A stretch of DNA of 59,562 bases from Bacteroidales bacterium (GTDB lineage Bacteria > Bacteroidota > Bacteroidia > Bacteroidales > UBA932), in contig JAFWSX010000011.1 of the NCBI GenBank assembly GCA_017519185.1, positions 1 to 59,562 on the forward strand. The letters are read 5' to 3'. The position numbers were made by a program, and so were the translations under genes. Position 1 is the stretch's first letter. Each line of letters starts with the position of its first letter. Under the pieces are notes generated by a model. The model had not been told where the DNA came from, did not search any database, and was given only the letters and a program-made list of their open reading frames with translations. This document shows positions 34,947 to 44,144 of this stretch, piece after piece.

Positions 34947-37900
34947 TTACCTGATTCTATAGGTCAGATTGCGTGAGGCAAGGAACTCCAGCAGCGCCGG
35001 TTCGGGGCTGACACTGATGGTGCGGGAGAAAAACTCCACGTTGTTGCGAAGGTCGAGGTCGAGCACGTTGACGTAGAGCCTGGCGTTGCCCTTGCTTTTC
35101 TTGCAGACTTTCTTGAGCTTTTCGGTGAAATCTTCCGTTACGGCTTCCAAAGGCATATCGATGATGAAGTCCTTGACGAATTCGTCCTTGACGTTTGAGA
35201 GCAAGTGCATTTCATCGATGGCCATCTCGTATTTGATTTCATTGTTTTCCTTCTCGGTCTTGCCGCGGTAGCGCTCTTTAGTGCGGAACTTCACGAGCAG
35301 GGTCTGGCCTTCCTGCACATACTGCATCCAGCGTTCGTAGTCCTTGCCGAAGAGGGCGACATTATAGCTGCCGGTGAAGTCCTCGATGTCGAACTTCACG
35401 AAGGGACGGTTGTTCTTGGTCATCATCCTTGCCGCCTGTGTTACGAGGCCAGCCACGGTGAAGGTCTTGTCGAGCACGTGGTCTTTCGGCAACTTGCGGC
35501 CTTGCGACTTGACGAGGGCGTCGCTTTCCATCCTAAGCTGGATGTCCGGCAGATGGCTGATGCTTTCCGTCGCGAAATTCTCTATTTCAAACTTGTACTT
35601 GTCGAGCGGGTGGGCGCTGAGATACATTCCGACGACATTCTTTTCCTCCTTCAGCATCTCGATCTCGTCGACCTGGGGGACGGCGGGGTATGCAGGACGC
35701 ACTGGTTTCATCTCTTCCACGTCGCCGAACAGGCTTGCGCCCTGGTTGATGGCATCGTTGTGGAACTTGTTGGCATAGCGCACCAGTTCGTCGAGATAGT
35801 TTTCGTTGGGATATGTTTCTGAAGGCACGAAGAACTGTGCCCTGGTCATCTCGCCGAAGCTGTCGAAGGCGCCGGCATAGGCCATGCACTCAAGCCCCTT
35901 GCGGTTGATGACGTTCAGCGGCACTCGCTCCAGAAGGTCGAAGATATCTTTGAAGGGGCCGCCTTCCTCGCGGATGCGTATGATGGTGTCGATGGCGTTT
36001 GGACCGATGCCCTTGATGCCGCCGAGACCGAAGCGGATGGCTCCCTTCTTGTTGACTGTGAAAGTAGTGTCGGACTCGTTGATGTCCGGCCCCAGCACAT
36101 TGATTTTCGCGCGGCGGCAGTCGTCCATCAACTTGGTGATTTCCTCGATGTCGTTCAAGTTGCGGCTCATATTGGCTGCCATAAACTCGGCGCGGTAGTG
36201 CGTCTTGAGGTATGCAGTCTGGTAGCCTACCCAAGCATAACAGGTGGAGTGCGACTTGTTGAAGGCGTATGAGGCGAATTTCTCCCAGTCTTTCCAAATT
36301 TTCTTCAGGGTTTCCTCTGCGTAGCCGTTGGCGATGCCTCCGTTGATGAACTTCGGCTTCAGGGCGTCCAGTTTCTCCTTTATCTTCTTGCCCATCGCCT
36401 TTCGCAGGGTGTCGCTTTCGCCGCGGGAGAAGCCGGCCAGCTGACGGGACAGAAGCATCACCTGCTCCTGGTAGACCGTGATGCCGTAGGTGTCCTTCAG
36501 ATACTTCTCCATCACTGGAATGTCGTATTCGATGGGCTTGCGTCCGTTCTTGCGGTCGATGAAGTCGGGGATGTAGTCCATAGGGCCCGGACGGTAGAGG
36601 GCGTTCATCGCGATGATATCCTCGAACTTGGTGGGCTGGAGCTCGCGCAGGTAGCGGCGCATTCCGTCGCTTTCGAACTGGAACACGGCGATGGTGTCGC
36701 CGTTGCTGAAAAGCTCGTAAGTGGCCTTGTCGTCGATCGGAATCTTCTCCACGTCGATGTCTATCCCCTTGCTTTTCTTGATGTTCTTTACGCACTCTTT
36801 CTCTATGGAGAGAGTGGAGAGACCCAGGAAGTCCATCTTCAGCATACCTACGTCTTCGATGAAAGAGCCTTCGTACTGGCTCACCAGCATATTTTCGCCG
36901 GTCTCCTTGTCTTTCACCACGCTGAGCGGAATGTAGTCGGTGAGGTTGGAGCGGCCGATGATGGTGGCGCAGGCGTGCACTCCGGTCTGGCGGATGCTGC
37001 CTTCCAGACGTGCCGCGAAATCGATGGTCTCCTTCACGAGCGGCTCTGCGGCTTCATAGGCGGCCTTGAATTCGGGGTAGTATTTTATGCAGTTGGGGAG
37101 AGTTACGGGCAGTGTCTTCTCCTTGGTCTTGCCTTCGTGGTCGGGGTCAGGCACCTTGGCCTCGAAAGGTCTTGAGGGAATGATCTTGGACAGGCGGTCA
37201 CTGATGGCCAGAGGCACCTGGTGGATGCGGGCTACGTCTTTTATGGCGCTTTTGGCCGCCATTGTGCCGAAGGTGGCCACGTGCGAGATGTGGTCCTTGC
37301 CATATTTGTTTTCGACGTAGCGGAATACGTTGCCGCGGCCATCATCGTCAAAGTCGATGTCGATATCGGGCATATTGATGCGGTCAGGATTGAGGAATCG
37401 CTCGAACAGCAAGTCGTACTTCAGGGGGTCGATGTTGGTGATGTGCAGGCAGTATGCCACAACGCTTCCGGCGGCGCTGCCTCGGCCGGGACCGACCCAG
37501 GTGCCTTCCCTGCGTGCTGCGGCTATGAAGTCCTGCACGATGAGGAAATAGTCCGGGAATCCCATATTGGAGATGGTCTGCAGTTCGAACTTGATGCGCT
37601 CGGCCTGCTCGTCGGTGAGCTGCTTGCCGTAGCGCTCCTCGGCTCCCTTGTAGCAAAGGTGGCAGAGATATGCCACCGACCACGCGAAGTCTTCACCCCT
37701 CGGTGCGCCGGAGGTGTTGTTGAGGCCGACGTCGATGATGTCCTTGTATTTGGCCAGATGGCTGTCTATGTCCTTCGTGAAGTCGTCCGGAAGAATGAAC
37801 TTGGGCAGGATGGCGGGGGAGTCGATGTCGTACCGCTCCACCTTTCCGGCCACTTCCATCGTGTTCTCGCAGACTTCCGGGTGGTCGGCGAAGATGGCAG

Positions 37901-38681
37901 CCATTTCCTCCTGCGTCTTGAGGTATTCCTGCTGGGTGTAGCGGATGCGGTCCGGGTCGTCGTAGTTGTCGTTGAAAGTGAGGCAGATGAGACGGTCGTG
38001 TGCCGGGCCGTCTTCCTTGCGCACGAAGTGTACGTCATTGGTGGCGATGACCTTCACGTCATATTTTGCGGCAAGCTCGAAGATGGCTTCGTTCACCACC
38101 TGCTGCATCATATAGACCTTTGTGTCGGCGCCGGGCACTTCTGTCTTGTGGCGCTGTACCTCAAGGTAGAAATCGTCGCCGAAGAGGTTCTTGTACCACT
38201 TGATTGTGTCCTCCGCCTTCTGGAAGTTGCGGGAGTAGATAGCTCTCGGAATCTCACCGGCAAGGCAGGCCGAACTGCAGATGAGCCCTTCGTGATATTT
38301 CTGGAGCAGCTCGCGGTCAATCTTGGGCTTCTGGTAGAAGCCTTCGATGAATGAATAGGAACTCAGCTTCACCAGATTGCGGTAGCCCTGCATATTCTTG
38401 GCCAGCAGGATGAGGTGGTGAGGACTGCGTTCCTCCTTGTTGTCGGTGAGGAAACGGTTGTCGTTGGGGGAGACGTACATCTCAGAGCCGATTATGGGCT
38501 TCACATCGGGATATTTCTTCGCATACTTGAAGAATTCCTTCACGCCGTACATATTGCCGTGGTCAGTAATTGCCATGGCGACCTGACCGTCCTCGTGGGC
38601 TTTCTCGAAAAGCTTTGCTATCGGGGCCGCACCGTCAAGGATGGAGTACTGCGTGTGGACGTGGAGGTGTACGAATGACAT
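34947..38681 (-). CDS. dnaE: DNA polymerase III alpha subunit
   Basis: Replicative DNA polymerase. At 1244 aa the order is standard: PHP domain beginning HLHVHTQYSILDGA, palm with the catalytic PDIDIDFDDDGR (~436-447), the ADGMRRYL-like region, fingers (FNKSHSTCYAWVGYQTAYLK), helix-hairpin-helix region (GIKGIGPNAIDTI) and C-terminal OB domain (TVAGLVTQAARMMTKNNRPF). The start is followed directly by the conserved PHP N-terminus. It lies downstream of the GH92 gene and just upstream of the UpxY-like gene. Several long reading frames on the opposite strand are shadows. Confidence 0.98.
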   Translation of the reverse strand: MSFVHLHVHTQYSILDGAAPIAKLFEKAHEDGQVAMAITDHGNMYGVKEFFKYAKKYPDVKPIIGSEMYVSPNDNRFLTDNKEERSPHHLILLAKNMQGYRNLVKLSSYSFIEGFYQKPKIDRELLQKYHEGLICSSACLAGEIPRAIYSRNFQKAEDTIKWYKNLFGDDFYLEVQRHKTEVPGADTKVYMMQQVVNEAIFELAAKYDVKVIATNDVHFVRKEDGPAHDRLICLTFNDNYDDPDRIRYTQQEYLKTQEEMAAIFADHPEVCENTMEVAGKVERYDIDSPAILPKFILPDDFTKDIDSHLAKYKDIIDVGLNNTSGAPRGEDFAWSVAYLCHLCYKGAEERYGKQLTDEQAERIKFELQTISNMGFPDYFLIVQDFIAAARREGTWVGPGRGSAAGSVVAYCLHITNIDPLKYDLLFERFLNPDRINMPDIDIDFDDDGRGNVFRYVENKYGKDHISHVATFGTMAAKSAIKDVARIHQVPLAISDRLSKIIPSRPFEAKVPDPDHEGKTKEKTLPVTLPNCIKYYPEFKAAYEAAEPLVKETIDFAARLEGSIRQTGVHACATIIGRSNLTDYIPLSVVKDKETGENMLVSQYEGSFIEDVGMLKMDFLGLSTLSIEKECVKNIKKSKGIDIDVEKIPIDDKATYELFSNGDTIAVFQFESDGMRRYLRELQPTKFEDIIAMNALYRPGPMDYIPDFIDRKNGRKPIEYDIPVMEKYLKDTYGITVYQEQVMLLSRQLAGFSRGESDTLRKAMGKKIKEKLDALKPKFINGGIANGYAEETLKKIWKDWEKFASYAFNKSHSTCYAWVGYQTAYLKTHYRAEFMAANMSRNLNDIEEITKLMDDCRRAKINVLGPDINESDTTFTVNKKGAIRFGLGGIKGIGPNAIDTIIRIREEGGPFKDIFDLLERVPLNVINRKGLECMAYAGAFDSFGEMTRAQFFVPSETYPNENYLDELVRYANKFHNDAINQGASLFGDVEEMKPVRPAYPAVPQVDEIEMLKEEKNVVGMYLSAHPLDKYKFEIENFATESISHLPDIQLRMESDALVKSQGRKLPKDHVLDKTFTVAGLVTQAARMMTKNNRPFVKFDIEDFTGSYNVALFGKDYERWMQYVQEGQTLLVKFRTKERYRGKTEKENNEIKYEMAIDEMHLLSNVKDEFVKDFIIDMPLEAVTEDFTEKLKKVCKKSKGNARLYVNVLDLDLRNNVEFFSRTISVSPEPALLEFLASRNLTYRIR

Positions 38682-38687
38682 AGGTTA

Positions 38688-38695
38688 CAAATATA
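38688..38695 (-). promoter_or_regulatory. -7 promoter element very close to the dnaE start
   Basis: On the minus strand this reads TATATTTG (TAnnTTTG). It ends only 6 bases before the ATG, so transcription from it would start at or next to the start codon, implying a leaderless or nearly leaderless message. No -33 TTTG at the usual distance. A chance match in A/T-rich DNA is possible. Confidence 0.45.
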
Positions 38696-38698
38696 CCG

Positions 38699-38716
38699 AA
38701 AAACCCGCTAACCGGG
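38699..38716 (-). terminator. Weak intrinsic terminator after the GH92 gene
   Basis: On the minus strand, CCCG-GTTAG-CGGG is followed by five T. The stem is only 4 bp, so it is a weak candidate. It lies between the GH92 stop and the dnaE start. Confidence 0.35.
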
Positions 38717-38753
38717 AGGCCTATTTATCAACAGGCAGTTCGCTGCCAGCAGG

Positions 38754-40964
38754 CTATCTGGTGGCGCTCATCACGAACTTGAGAGTGCCTCCGGCCATAA
38801 TGTCTTCGTGGTGTATCGTCTTGCCGGTAATGGGCTGGCCGTTCAGGTACATTTCCTTGACATAAATGTTCTGCGGGCCGTAGTTTTCTGCCTCGACGGT
38901 GAATTTATTGCCGTTAGCAAGGTTGATGGTGGCTTTGGGCAGCTGCGGGGCTCCGAGGACATACTCACCGCCGCACGGATTCACAGGGTAGAAGCCGAGG
39001 GCAGAGAAGATATACCAGGCGCTCATCTGTCCGCAGTCGTCGTTGCCGCAGAGGCCGTCCACGTCATCTTTGTACTGAGTGGCGAAGATTTCGTGAATAA
39101 GTTCGGCTGTGCGGTCCTGGCGGTCGGCAAGTGTGAAGAAGTAGACCACGTGGTGGCTCGGCTCATTGCCCTGAGCATACTGGCCGATCAGGCCTGAAAC
39201 GTCGCTCACGTCGCCCATACCTTCCACTTCGCTCGGTACGGTGAAGAGGCTGTCAAGCTTGGCGGCGAGCTGCTCGTGACCGCCGTAGAGTTCAGCAAGG
39301 CCTTCGAAGTTCTGCTGCACGTGCCAGGTATACTGCCAGGCGTTGCCTTCGGTGTACTGTCCGCCCATATTGCCGGCCTGCGCCAAAGCGTAGGGGCTGA
39401 AGGGAGATGCCCACCTGCCCTTGGAATCCTTCGGACGCATAAATCCGGTCTGAGGGTCGAATACGTTGCGGTAGTTCTCGCTGCGCTTCAGGAAGAACTC
39501 GTAGTCGTCCATCTTGCCCAGTGCCTTGGCGAACTGAGCTGCGCAGTAGTCGTCGTAGGCATATTCAAGTGTGCGGGACACGCTCTCCACGTCGATGACG
39601 TCATAGGGCAGGTAGCCGTACTTGTCGAGGACGGTCCAGTCGGAATTGATATGGTCCACTGTGAGGGAACGCTTCACTGCTTCGTATGCTTTCTCCACGT
39701 CGAAGTTGCGGTGGCCCTTCAGGTAGGCATCAACAATCACCGGCACGCAGTGGTTGCCGATCATGCAGAAGTTGTCGCCGCCCCAGAGCGCCCAGATGGG
39801 CAGGAAGCCCTGCTGGTCGTAGTGTCCGAGCGCTGACTGCACGAACCAGTCGACTTTTTCCGGGGTCAGTATAGTGTAGAGAGGATGCGCCGCACGGTAG
39901 GTATCCCAGAAAGAGAAAGTGGAATAGTAAGGGTCCTCTCCGTTGTCAGCTATGTTGTTGGGATGGATGAACAGGTGGTACATCGAAGTGTAGAAGACGT
40001 CTTTCTGCTCTTCTGTCCCCTCTATCTCGATGAGGGACAGATATCTGCCCCATTCCGTGGCGGCTGCCTTGCGTATGGCGTCAAGGTTCCAGCCGGGGAT
40101 TTCCTGGGCGATGTTGCGACGGGCGCCTTCGATGGATTTCGATGAGACGGACACCTTTACCTTGAGGGTTTCGCCTTTCTTGAGGTCAAAGTCGAGGACG
40201 TAGCGGGGAGCCTTCTCGCGGGGATCTCTTCTGGCCAGTTCGGTGGCGTTGGTGAAGGGTTTGTCGAATTCGATCACATAGTAATATGTGCGGTCCAGCC
40301 AGACATATGTGCGGCACCATCCGCTGATGGTGCGGTCGTTCTCGAAGTTCTGCTCTGCTGCGAGGACGTGTGTGTGGAACTGGTTCTGGCCGCTTACCAT
40401 AGCGCTCTGGAAGTCGAGCAGGATGTGAGGGGCTTCGTTGCCGTCGAATGTATAGCTGTGGATGGCTGCGTGCTCGGTTGCAGACATTTGTACGGTGACA
40501 TCATAGGCATCGAGCTTCACGCTGTAGTATCCGGGCTCAGCAGTCTCGTTGTCCTTGCTGAATGGGCTGGAGTAGTCGTCTTTTTCCGCGTTGCCGGTAA
40601 AGGGCATTATGAAAACGTCACCGAGGTCGTGACATCCGGTGCCGCTCAGGCGGTTGTGCGAGAAACCGATGATGCTGCGGTCTCGGTTCTGATAGCCGGA
40701 GGTATAGGCCCAGGAGAAGTTGCCGGTCTGAGGCCCTACCTGTATGTTGCCGAAGGGAACCGTTGCTCCGGGATTGCAGTGTCCGTTGTCCGCCGCTCCT
40801 ACGAAGGGATTCGCGTAGCGGTTGTATTGCTCGTTGTCGGAACCGGTCTTGCAGCTTGTCATTGTCGCGGTAAGTATCGCAGCCAGTGCAATGGCTGTCG
40901 CTGCGGCGGCCGCATTTTTAGCGGCCTCTGCCGCAATGACGGTCAGGGATTTCAGCATTTTCAT
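38754..40964 (-). CDS. GH92-family alpha-mannosidase lipoprotein
   Basis: Calcium-dependent exo-alpha-mannosidase acting on host or fungal mannans and N-glycans. The lipoprotein signal ends at MTSC (Cys38), placing the enzyme at the membrane or surface. Family marks include NPFVGAADNGHCNPGATVPF then GNIQVGPQTG, GFSHNRLSGTGCHDLGDV, GGDNFCMIGNHC and the C-terminal NDDCGQMSAWYIFSALGFYP. The start at 40964 (MKMLKS) is chosen because it opens the signal peptide and follows a -7 element; an in-frame ATG at 40997 overlaps that element. At ~736 aa it is typical. No SusC/SusD genes flank it. Confidence 0.94.
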   Translation of the reverse strand: MKMLKSLTVIAAEAAKNAAAAATAIALAAILTATMTSCKTGSDNEQYNRYANPFVGAADNGHCNPGATVPFGNIQVGPQTGNFSWAYTSGYQNRDRSIIGFSHNRLSGTGCHDLGDVFIMPFTGNAEKDDYSSPFSKDNETAEPGYYSVKLDAYDVTVQMSATEHAAIHSYTFDGNEAPHILLDFQSAMVSGQNQFHTHVLAAEQNFENDRTISGWCRTYVWLDRTYYYVIEFDKPFTNATELARRDPREKAPRYVLDFDLKKGETLKVKVSVSSKSIEGARRNIAQEIPGWNLDAIRKAAATEWGRYLSLIEIEGTEEQKDVFYTSMYHLFIHPNNIADNGEDPYYSTFSFWDTYRAAHPLYTILTPEKVDWFVQSALGHYDQQGFLPIWALWGGDNFCMIGNHCVPVIVDAYLKGHRNFDVEKAYEAVKRSLTVDHINSDWTVLDKYGYLPYDVIDVESVSRTLEYAYDDYCAAQFAKALGKMDDYEFFLKRSENYRNVFDPQTGFMRPKDSKGRWASPFSPYALAQAGNMGGQYTEGNAWQYTWHVQQNFEGLAELYGGHEQLAAKLDSLFTVPSEVEGMGDVSDVSGLIGQYAQGNEPSHHVVYFFTLADRQDRTAELIHEIFATQYKDDVDGLCGNDDCGQMSAWYIFSALGFYPVNPCGGEYVLGAPQLPKATINLANGNKFTVEAENYGPQNIYVKEMYLNGQPITGKTIHHEDIMAGGTLKFVMSATR

Positions 40965-40994
40965 AGTATCAGGTTTTCGTTTTGCGCGTATCCA

Positions 40995-41002
40995 CAAATA
41001 TA
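40995..41002 (-). promoter_or_regulatory. -7 promoter element of the GH92 gene
   Basis: Minus strand TATATTTG (TAnnTTTG), 30 bases before the ATG at 40964. A -33 TTTG at the canonical spacing is not obvious. Confidence 0.65.
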
Positions 41003-41138
41003 CAAAAAAACGAGAAGGCGATTATGCGCTGCATATATTGCAAGTTAGCCGCAAAAAAAGTTTATTTGCAATTAATTGTAACAATAGCGGTGATCGTCTT
41101 CACTACAGATGTATTTATGTCTGATGCCCTTCTCTTGC

Positions 41139-41148
41139 GGGGGGGGGG
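41139..41148 (+). repeat. Homopolymer run of ten G
   Basis: Uninterrupted G10 in intergenic DNA, between the start regions of divergent genes. Tracts of this length are prone to slippage and could alter promoter or leader spacing. An assembly or sequencing length error is also possible. Confidence 0.8.
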
Positions 41149-41187
41149 TGTAGCGGGCTATTAATCAATAACTTAGCAAAAATATTG

Positions 41188-41218
41188 CGCGGACTTCGCG
41201 AGAAGTGCCGCGTTTTTT
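41188..41218 (+). terminator. Orphan intrinsic terminator or attenuator upstream of the FkbM gene
   Basis: CGCGGACTTC pairs with GAAGT-G-CCGCG (10 bp, one bulged G) around a GCGA tetraloop, then six T. There is no plus-strand gene upstream until 34428, so it probably ends a leader or small RNA, or attenuates the downstream gene. Confidence 0.75.
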
Positions 41219-41359
41219 CGTGTGCCCGGACGGCAGAAGTCGCCCGCTGTCGGGAGATCTGTCGAAGAATCGCGGGCAGCTCGGCTGGAAGCTGCAGTAA
41301 ACGAGCTTCAAGGAGTTGGTGCGCATTATTGTGAAACACGATTCAGCGGAGGTACGCAA

Positions 41360-42064
41360 ATGATTCTATACAAGCGCTTCAAGCTGTTTGTCAGCCAGAT
41401 ACTGGACAAGGTGGCGCCGTCGCTACTGTACGGCGGCCGTTTCTACTCACAAGCCGGAGAAGATATGCTGTTGTCTATTTACTACGAAGGCAACAAGCAC
41501 AAAGGGTTCTATGTGGACGTAGGTGCGCACCATCCTTTCCGCTTCTCCAACACGGCATATTTCTACAGACATGGCTGGAGTGGCATCAACATCGAGCCGA
41601 CGCCTAGTCTTTTCAAAGCCTTTCCCAGGTGGCGCAAGCGCGACATCAACCTCAACGTAGGCATCGGCAACGGCGAGAAGCTTACTTTCTACGTATTCAA
41701 TGAAGGCGCCCTCAACACTTTCTCCCCGGTCCTTGCAAAGGAGCGGGACGGCAAATACCACGGCCAGCGACAGTATAAGATCATAGACCGGGTGGAAGTG
41801 CAGACACGCACCCTCGCCGACATCCTTGACAAGCACCTTCCCGAAGGCCGGGACATCGACCTTCTGACCATCGATGTGGAAGGTATGGATTTTGACGTGC
41901 TTGAGTCCAACGACTGGAGCAAATATATTCCAAAGTTCATCCTGGTGGAGTGTGAAAGTTCCCTGGACGACCTGAGCGGCGACAAGATATACCAGTTTCT
42001 GCACGGAAAGGACTATTCGATAGTTGGCAGGACTTTGTATACAACTCTTTTCAGACACAGATAA
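41360..42064 (+). CDS. FkbM-family SAM-dependent methyltransferase
   Basis: O-methyltransferase, often acting on glycans. Motif I YVDVGAHHPFRFSNTAYFY (~50-68) is followed by GINIEPTPSLF and the later LLTIDVEGMDFDVL (~172-185), all typical of FkbM. The ATG at 41360 is chosen because a Shine-Dalgarno-like GGAGGT precedes it by about 7 bases and the family N-terminus follows; a longer frame from 41222 would overlap the tail of the terminator region. At 234 aa the length is normal. It lies alone between intergenic regions and could methylate the capsule glycan or something else. Confidence 0.85.
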   Translation: MILYKRFKLFVSQILDKVAPSLLYGGRFYSQAGEDMLLSIYYEGNKHKGFYVDVGAHHPFRFSNTAYFYRHGWSGINIEPTPSLFKAFPRWRKRDINLNVGIGNGEKLTFYVFNEGALNTFSPVLAKERDGKYHGQRQYKIIDRVEVQTRTLADILDKHLPEGRDIDLLTIDVEGMDFDVLESNDWSKYIPKFILVECESSLDDLSGDKIYQFLHGKDYSIVGRTLYTTLFRHR

Positions 42065-42082
42065 GGACAGTCCGTTTCTTTG

Positions 42083-42198
42083 CCACAGAATGGCTTTCTA
42101 TGGGCTGGGAGTCATTCTGTGGCATTGTTTTGCTGGAATTCGGGCATTGTCTGGACACAGAATGGCCAAATGCGCACTTCAAGGCATTCTGTGGCACA
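42083..42198. repeat. REP-like double palindrome (copy A)
   Basis: Two hairpins in one unit. The first pairs CCACAGAATG (42083-42092) with CATTCTGTGG (42113-42122), and the second CACAGAATG (42156-42164) with CATTCTGTG (42185-42193). It is almost identical, in inverted orientation, to copy B at 46523-46633; I count three differences over ~112 bases. It lies between the FkbM and GlsB-like genes. Confidence 0.9.
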
Positions 42199-42201
42199 GA
42201 T

Positions 42202-42236
42202 ACAAAAAAAGAGGACGGCAGGGCCGCCCTCTTCTT
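42202..42236 (-). terminator. Terminator of the GlsB-like gene (usable from both sides)
   Basis: AAGAGG-A-CGGC / GCCG-C-CCTCTT stem (10 pairs, one mismatch) with a 3-base loop. On the minus strand it is followed by seven T, and on the plus strand by TCTTTC. It ends the minus-strand gene at 42256 and may also stop FkbM transcription. Confidence 0.75.
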
Positions 42237-42255
42237 TCATATCAAGGATGGATTG

Positions 42256-42501
42256 TTATTTCTTCTTGAAGAGTGAGATAATCCAAAGAAGCAGGACAGC
42301 GCCTACTACTGCAGTGAGAATCTGGCCGATGATGGTACCGCCGAATGATACGCCAAGCCAGTTTAGTACATTACCACCGATGAAACCACCGATGAGACCG
42401 ATGATGATGTTAATAAGCAGGCCGAAGCCGAAGCCTTTGAAAAGCACGCCGGCCAACCAGCCAGCAATTGCTCCGATGAGAAGGGTAATAAGAAGTCCCA
42501 T
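42256..42501 (-). CDS. GlsB/YeaQ/YmgE-family stress-response membrane protein
   Basis: Small 81-aa inner-membrane protein with three hydrophobic helices and the Gly-rich pattern GAIAGWLAGVLFKGFGFGLL then GLIGGFIGGNVLNWLG, characteristic of the transglycosylase-associated protein family linked with stress responses. The molecular function is unknown. It sits 31 bases after the gpmI stop on the same strand and may share its transcript. Confidence 0.9.
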   Translation of the reverse strand: MGLLITLLIGAIAGWLAGVLFKGFGFGLLINIIIGLIGGFIGGNVLNWLGVSFGGTIIGQILTAVVGAVLLLWIISLFKKK

Positions 42502-42532
42502 GATATAAAAAGTTTAAGGTTGAAGTAACAGT

Positions 42533-44053
42533 CTAGTCTATCAGGCATTCGCCGGTCATATCGGCAGGCTGGGGAATGCCCATAAGGCGCAGCATTGTGG
42601 GCGCGATGTCGGCGAGGCGGCCGTCGCGGACGCTCTTCACGTCGTCATCAACGACGATGAACTGCACGGGATTCAGTGAATGTGCGGTGTTGGGAGAACC
42701 GTCGGGGTTCACAGCATAATCAGCGTTGCCGTGGTCTGCTGTGATCAGCACGCTGTAGCCGTGTGCACGGGCCACTTCCACAACCTTGCCTACAAGCTCG
42801 TCGATAGTGGCGACAGCTTTGCAGATAGCGTCATAGACTCCGGTGTGGCCAACCATATCGCCGTTGGCGAAGTTCAGGATCACCATATCGTGCTTCTCGG
42901 TCTTCAGGTCATCCATCAGGGCTGCGGCAACCTCGGGAGCGCACATTTCGGGCTGGAGGTCATAGGTGGCAACCTTCGGGGAGTTGATGAGTATGCGGTC
43001 CTCACCTTCGAACGGAGCCTCGCGGCCGCCGTTGAAGAAGAAGGTTACGTGGGCGTATTTCTCAGTCTCGGCGATACGCAGCTGAGTGCGTCCGGCCTTT
43101 GAAACCACTTCTCCAATGGTGTCAGTGACGTTCTCCTTGTCGAAGAGAATGTGCAGACCGGTGAACTTGTCGTCGTAGGGAGTCAGGCAGCAATAGTAGA
43201 GGGGAATGGTGTGCATTCCGGCCTCAGGCATATCCTGCTGGGTGAGGACGGTGGTCATCTCGCGGGCGCGGTCGTTACGGAAGTTGTAGAAGATGACAGC
43301 GTCGCCTTCCTGGATGGTAGCCACGGGATTGCCGTCAGCGCCAACCACACAGATAGGTTTGATGAACTCGTCGGTGACGTCTTCGGCATATGACTCCTTG
43401 ATGCCTTCGGTGGCAGAAGTGACTTTCTTGCCGACACCGTTCACGAGCAGGTCATAGCCTTGCTTTACACGCTCCCAGCGCTTGTCGCGGTCCATCGCAT
43501 AGTAGCGGCCCACAACAGAAGCGACCTTGCCGGTGGTGGCGGCCATCTTCTGCTCAAGCTCTTCTACGAAGCCCAGTCCGCTGCGGGGGTCGCAGTCACG
43601 GCCGTCCATAAAGCAGTGAACATATACTTTTTCGAAGCCCTGGTTGGCAGCCTCGGCGAGGAACTCATAGAGGTGGTTCAGTGAACTGTGCACACCGCCG
43701 TGCGAGCAGAGGCCGAGGAAATGCAGGGCTTTGCCGCTCTTTTTAACGTAGTCATAAACAGCTGCGATTTCCTTGTTCTCAAGAAGCTTGTGTGCAGCGC
43801 AGGCGCGGTTGATCTTCACCAGATCCTGGTAGACGATGCGGCCGCCGCCGATGTTGAGGTGACCTACCTCTGAGTTGCCCATCTGACCGTCGGGCAGACC
43901 CACGTCTTCGCCGCAGGCCATAAGGTGTGAGAAAGGATATTTGGCGCGCAGTGCGTCGATATGAGGTTGACCCTGGGTGTAGATGGCATTGCTATGGTCG
44001 TGCTTGCCCTCGCCCCAGCCGTCAAGAATCATCAACAATACTTTTTTGTCCAT
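42533..44053 (-). CDS. gpmI: 2,3-bisphosphoglycerate-independent phosphoglycerate mutase
   Basis: Interconverts 3- and 2-phosphoglycerate in glycolysis using two Mn2+. The N-terminal metal site [11 protein letters not shown], phosphorylated Ser in [17 protein letters not shown] (~57-73) and the C-terminal metal site ADHGNAD are all present. At 506 aa the length is normal. The start follows a -7 element on the minus strand and is divergent from rnr. Confidence 0.97.
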   Translation of the reverse strand: MDKKVLLMILDGWGEGKHDHSNAIYTQGQPHIDALRAKYPFSHLMACGEDVGLPDGQMGNSEVGHLNIGGGRIVYQDLVKINRACAAHKLLENKEIAAVYDYVKKSGKALHFLGLCSHGGVHSSLNHLYEFLAEAANQGFEKVYVHCFMDGRDCDPRSGLGFVEELEQKMAATTGKVASVVGRYYAMDRDKRWERVKQGYDLLVNGVGKKVTSATEGIKESYAEDVTDEFIKPICVVGADGNPVATIQEGDAVIFYNFRNDRAREMTTVLTQQDMPEAGMHTIPLYYCCLTPYDDKFTGLHILFDKENVTDTIGEVVSKAGRTQLRIAETEKYAHVTFFFNGGREAPFEGEDRILINSPKVATYDLQPEMCAPEVAAALMDDLKTEKHDMVILNFANGDMVGHTGVYDAICKAVATIDELVGKVVEVARAHGYSVLITADHGNADYAVNPDGSPNTAHSLNPVQFIVVDDDVKSVRDGRLADIAPTMLRLMGIPQPADMTGECLID

Positions 44054-44062
44054 ATTTTCAGT

Positions 44063-44070
44063 TATATTTG
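44063..44070 (+). promoter_or_regulatory. Candidate -7 promoter element for rnr
   Basis: TATATTTG (TAnnTTTG), 74 bases before the rnr ATG, giving a leader of about 65-70 bases. A TTTG at 44045-44048 is only 14 bases upstream, closer than the usual ~19-21. Confidence 0.5.
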
Positions 44071-44088
44071 TCTATAAGTAATCAGATG

Positions 44089-44096
44089 CAAATTTA
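44089..44096 (-). promoter_or_regulatory. Candidate -7 promoter element for gpmI
   Basis: Minus strand TAAATTTG (TAnnTTTG), 35 bases before the gpmI ATG. Together with the plus-strand element at 44063 it makes a divergent, overlapping promoter pair. Confidence 0.55.
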
Positions 44097-44144
44097 CGGA
44101 AAAAACGTTTAAGTTTTGCATCCCCATCAATAGGGATTTAGCGT

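Larger units (their letters stand above)
40965..41359. other. Non-coding gap between GH92 and the FkbM methyltransferase
   Basis: No convincing gene. The 395 bases hold the GH92 promoter element, a run of ten G, and a strong terminator on the plus strand with no plus-strand gene before it. The segment 41219-41359 is G/C-rich and could be read through in the FkbM frame, but nothing conserved is visible there. Confidence 0.6.

Noticed and set aside
37221-38354. Long open frame (377 codons) on the plus strand opposite dnaE
   Set aside because: Shadow of a high-G+C gene: low-complexity Val/Asp-rich translation, no family resemblance, fully inside dnaE.
41222-41359. Longer FkbM start at 41222
   Set aside because: It starts a few bases after a strong terminator, and the added residues match nothing; the ATG at 41360 has a GGAGGT in front.
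42256-42508. Plus-strand frame covering the GlsB-like gene
   Set aside because: The minus-strand product is a clear GlsB/YeaQ-family protein; the plus-strand translation is Pro/Met-rich shadow sequence.
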